Below are positions 40,549-41,637 of a stretch of 41,637 nt of DNA, in pieces. Both the position numbers and the translations under genes were made by a program. Under the pieces are notes generated by a model, which had not been told where the DNA came from, did no database searches, and saw nothing but the letters and a program-made list of their open reading frames with translations. The stretch is from Nitrosomonadales bacterium (GTDB lineage: Bacteria; Pseudomonadota; Gammaproteobacteria; Burkholderiales; Gallionellaceae). The stretch lies in the NCBI GenBank assembly GCA_016721605.1, contig JADKHS010000008.1, forward strand, positions 1-41,637, in the 5' to 3' direction. How positions within the stretch are numbered: position 1 is the first letter of the stretch; the number at the start of each line of letters is the position of its first letter.

Positions 40549-41636
40549 GGCGGATTCAAGTTCCGAAGTGCAACAGCCGGTGGTTGCCGGTGTAGCGGAA
40601 TTCCACCCCGAAGAATACTTCATGCGGAGTTTTAAATCCGGAGTACTTTTCGAGGTCGGTGGTTGATCCGTTCTCCGCCTCCGCACTCGTTCTTCGGTGA
40701 TGCCTGTCAGTTCCATGCCTTTGGGGAATGCACTGCCTCAATAGACCGTTACTGTTCTCGTTCAACTCGCCCCAGGAACGGTAGGGGTGCGCGAAATAGA
40801 TCGCAGTCTGTGGTTCCTGCGATACTTTCATGTCCCGCAAACTCTTTGCCATTATCAAATGTAATGGTGTGGCATTTGTCTTTATGGGGACTCAGTAAAT
40901 TCGTTGTCACAGCCCGTTACACCATCGGCATGCTTGCTGCGTATGTGCCCGCCAACATAACGCGACTTGCGTTCAGCCAGCGTAACTAATCCGCCTTGTG
41001 GTTCTTGCCGATCACCGTGTCGCCTTCCCAATCACCTATACGTATTTTTTTCGCAACAATCTCCGGACGTTCATCAATGCTGACACGGTTCTTGATCATG
41101 CCTCGCCGCTCTTGCCCGCTTGCATATCGCTTGCGGCGTGGTTTCTGGCTGCGCAAATGCTGGTAATAGCTCCTCCATCACGTTTGTTCTGCGCAGGACA
41201 TGCCGGGGATCGCCTCATGGCTAATCTGCAATTCACCTTCCAGCTCAAGCCGATTAGGCGGAGGCTGGGCTGATATCTTCAGGATCAACCGCTCAGACTT
41301 CCGCCCAACACTCCGATGAGAATTGCTTGCCATTGATGCAGGCACGGCGCCCATCACGCAACGATTGTGCCTGTTTGGGCCGCCAGCCGCGTTGACCTTT
41401 GTTTTGCCTGAACTCCCGCGAGATCGTCGATTTGTCCCGCCCATATTTTGGGCAATCCGAGTTTGATTCAAACCCGCTTGTTTCAATCCGTAAATCTGAT
41501 ATCGTTGCCCGCTGGTGAGTTGCTTATATTCCTTCATCTGTGCTCCCTTTTACTTGGTGTTCGCGTGGCCCCGATATTAACGCAGCTCGCCACCTCAATT
41601 CACTTACAAAAGTTGCACTTCAGAGTTGAATCCGCC
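40549..41636 (-). mobile_element. IS30-family insertion sequence, copy 2
   Basis: The left end reads GGCGGATTCAAGTTCCGAAG; the right end, reverse-complemented, reads GGCGGATTCAACTCTGAAGT and stops one base before the window ends. It is in the same orientation as copy 1 at 8817 and is clearly the same element. The two copies differ mainly by scattered one- to three-base insertions and deletions rather than substitutions. Confidence 0.9.
40556..41537 (-). pseudogene. IS30 transposase, copy 2, many frameshifts
   Basis: Start at 41537 gives YKQLTSGQRYQIYGLKQAGL and LNQTRIAQNMG, then repeated frame changes. FNSRN-type gaps interrupt the helix-turn-helix. RDGRRACINGKQFSS remains in frame at the point where copy 1 is broken. 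LQISHEAI, the GDWEGDT region and the C-terminal GFKTPHEVFFGVEFRYT (open at 40858-40556) are all recognisable. At least eight indels relative to copy 1. Confidence 0.87.
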
Positions 41637-41637
41637 T

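Overview
The window looks like accessory DNA from a Gram-negative betaproteobacterium. A Nitrosomonadales-type organism (Gallionella, Methylotenera or Nitrosomonas relatives) fits best. The reasons are a PEP-CTERM/exosortase-A regulatory and lipoprotein set (PrsK, PrsR, PrsT), an EpsB-type sugar transferase, an arn lipid A operon and moderate GC. The genus is not secure. No rRNA, tRNA or CRISPR was seen.

The dominant oddity is reading-frame damage: almost every long gene is split by one or more frameshifts while its protein motifs remain easy to read in alternating frames. Several breaks fall where one base is missing from a homopolymer, so many 'pseudogenes' here may be uncorrected sequencing errors. 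Others (an in-frame TGG-to-TAG, internal deletions, an IS remnant) look like real decay. Broken genes are therefore given as one merged feature with the open segments noted.

Layout. 1-1.09 kb: no supportable gene. 1.09-1.65 kb: decayed response regulator ending in an IS30 remnant. 2.0-8.8 kb (+): a sensory cassette of PstS-like periplasmic protein, porin-like barrel, PAS-HisKA-HATPase-REC-HPt hybrid kinase and HAMP-GGDEF diguanylate cyclase. 8.8-14.5 kb: insertion sequences around a LigB-type dioxygenase gene: IS30, then an IS481 element with an IS5-family element nested in its transposase gene, then IS256. 14.5-17.2 kb (-): a large unrecognised, probably exported protein with TPR-like helices and a 42-residue tandem repeat, with a GCTGA pentanucleotide array upstream. 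17.6-23.8 kb (-): arnT-arnE-arnB-arnC-arnA(formyltransferase)-arnD, tightly overlapped, for 4-amino-4-deoxy-L-arabinose lipid A modification. 24.2-25.7 kb: another DDE/integrase-core IS.

25.7-30.6 kb (-): EpsB-like sugar transferase-prsK-prsR, coupled by start/stop overlaps. 30.8-38.9 kb (+): nucleotide-sugar dehydrogenase, prsT, then a compact trio of FeeM-like N-acyl amino acid synthase, ThiF-like adenylyltransferase and nitroreductase-like protein, then a PEP-CTERM protein resembling flocculation protein PepA behind a good sigma-54 promoter. 39.0-40.3 kb (-): two toxin-antitoxin modules. 40.5-41.6 kb: a second IS30 copy at the window edge.

How it may work together: PrsK/PrsR, an NtrC-type pair, probably drives the sigma-54 promoter of the PEP-CTERM gene, while EpsB, the sugar dehydrogenase and PrsT belong to the matching exopolysaccharide/protein-sorting machinery. 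The exosortase itself is not in the window. The FeeM-ThiF-nitroreductase trio inside this locus is the best candidate for an undescribed small-molecule or peptide-modifying pathway. The whole accessory block lies between two same-orientation IS30 copies.
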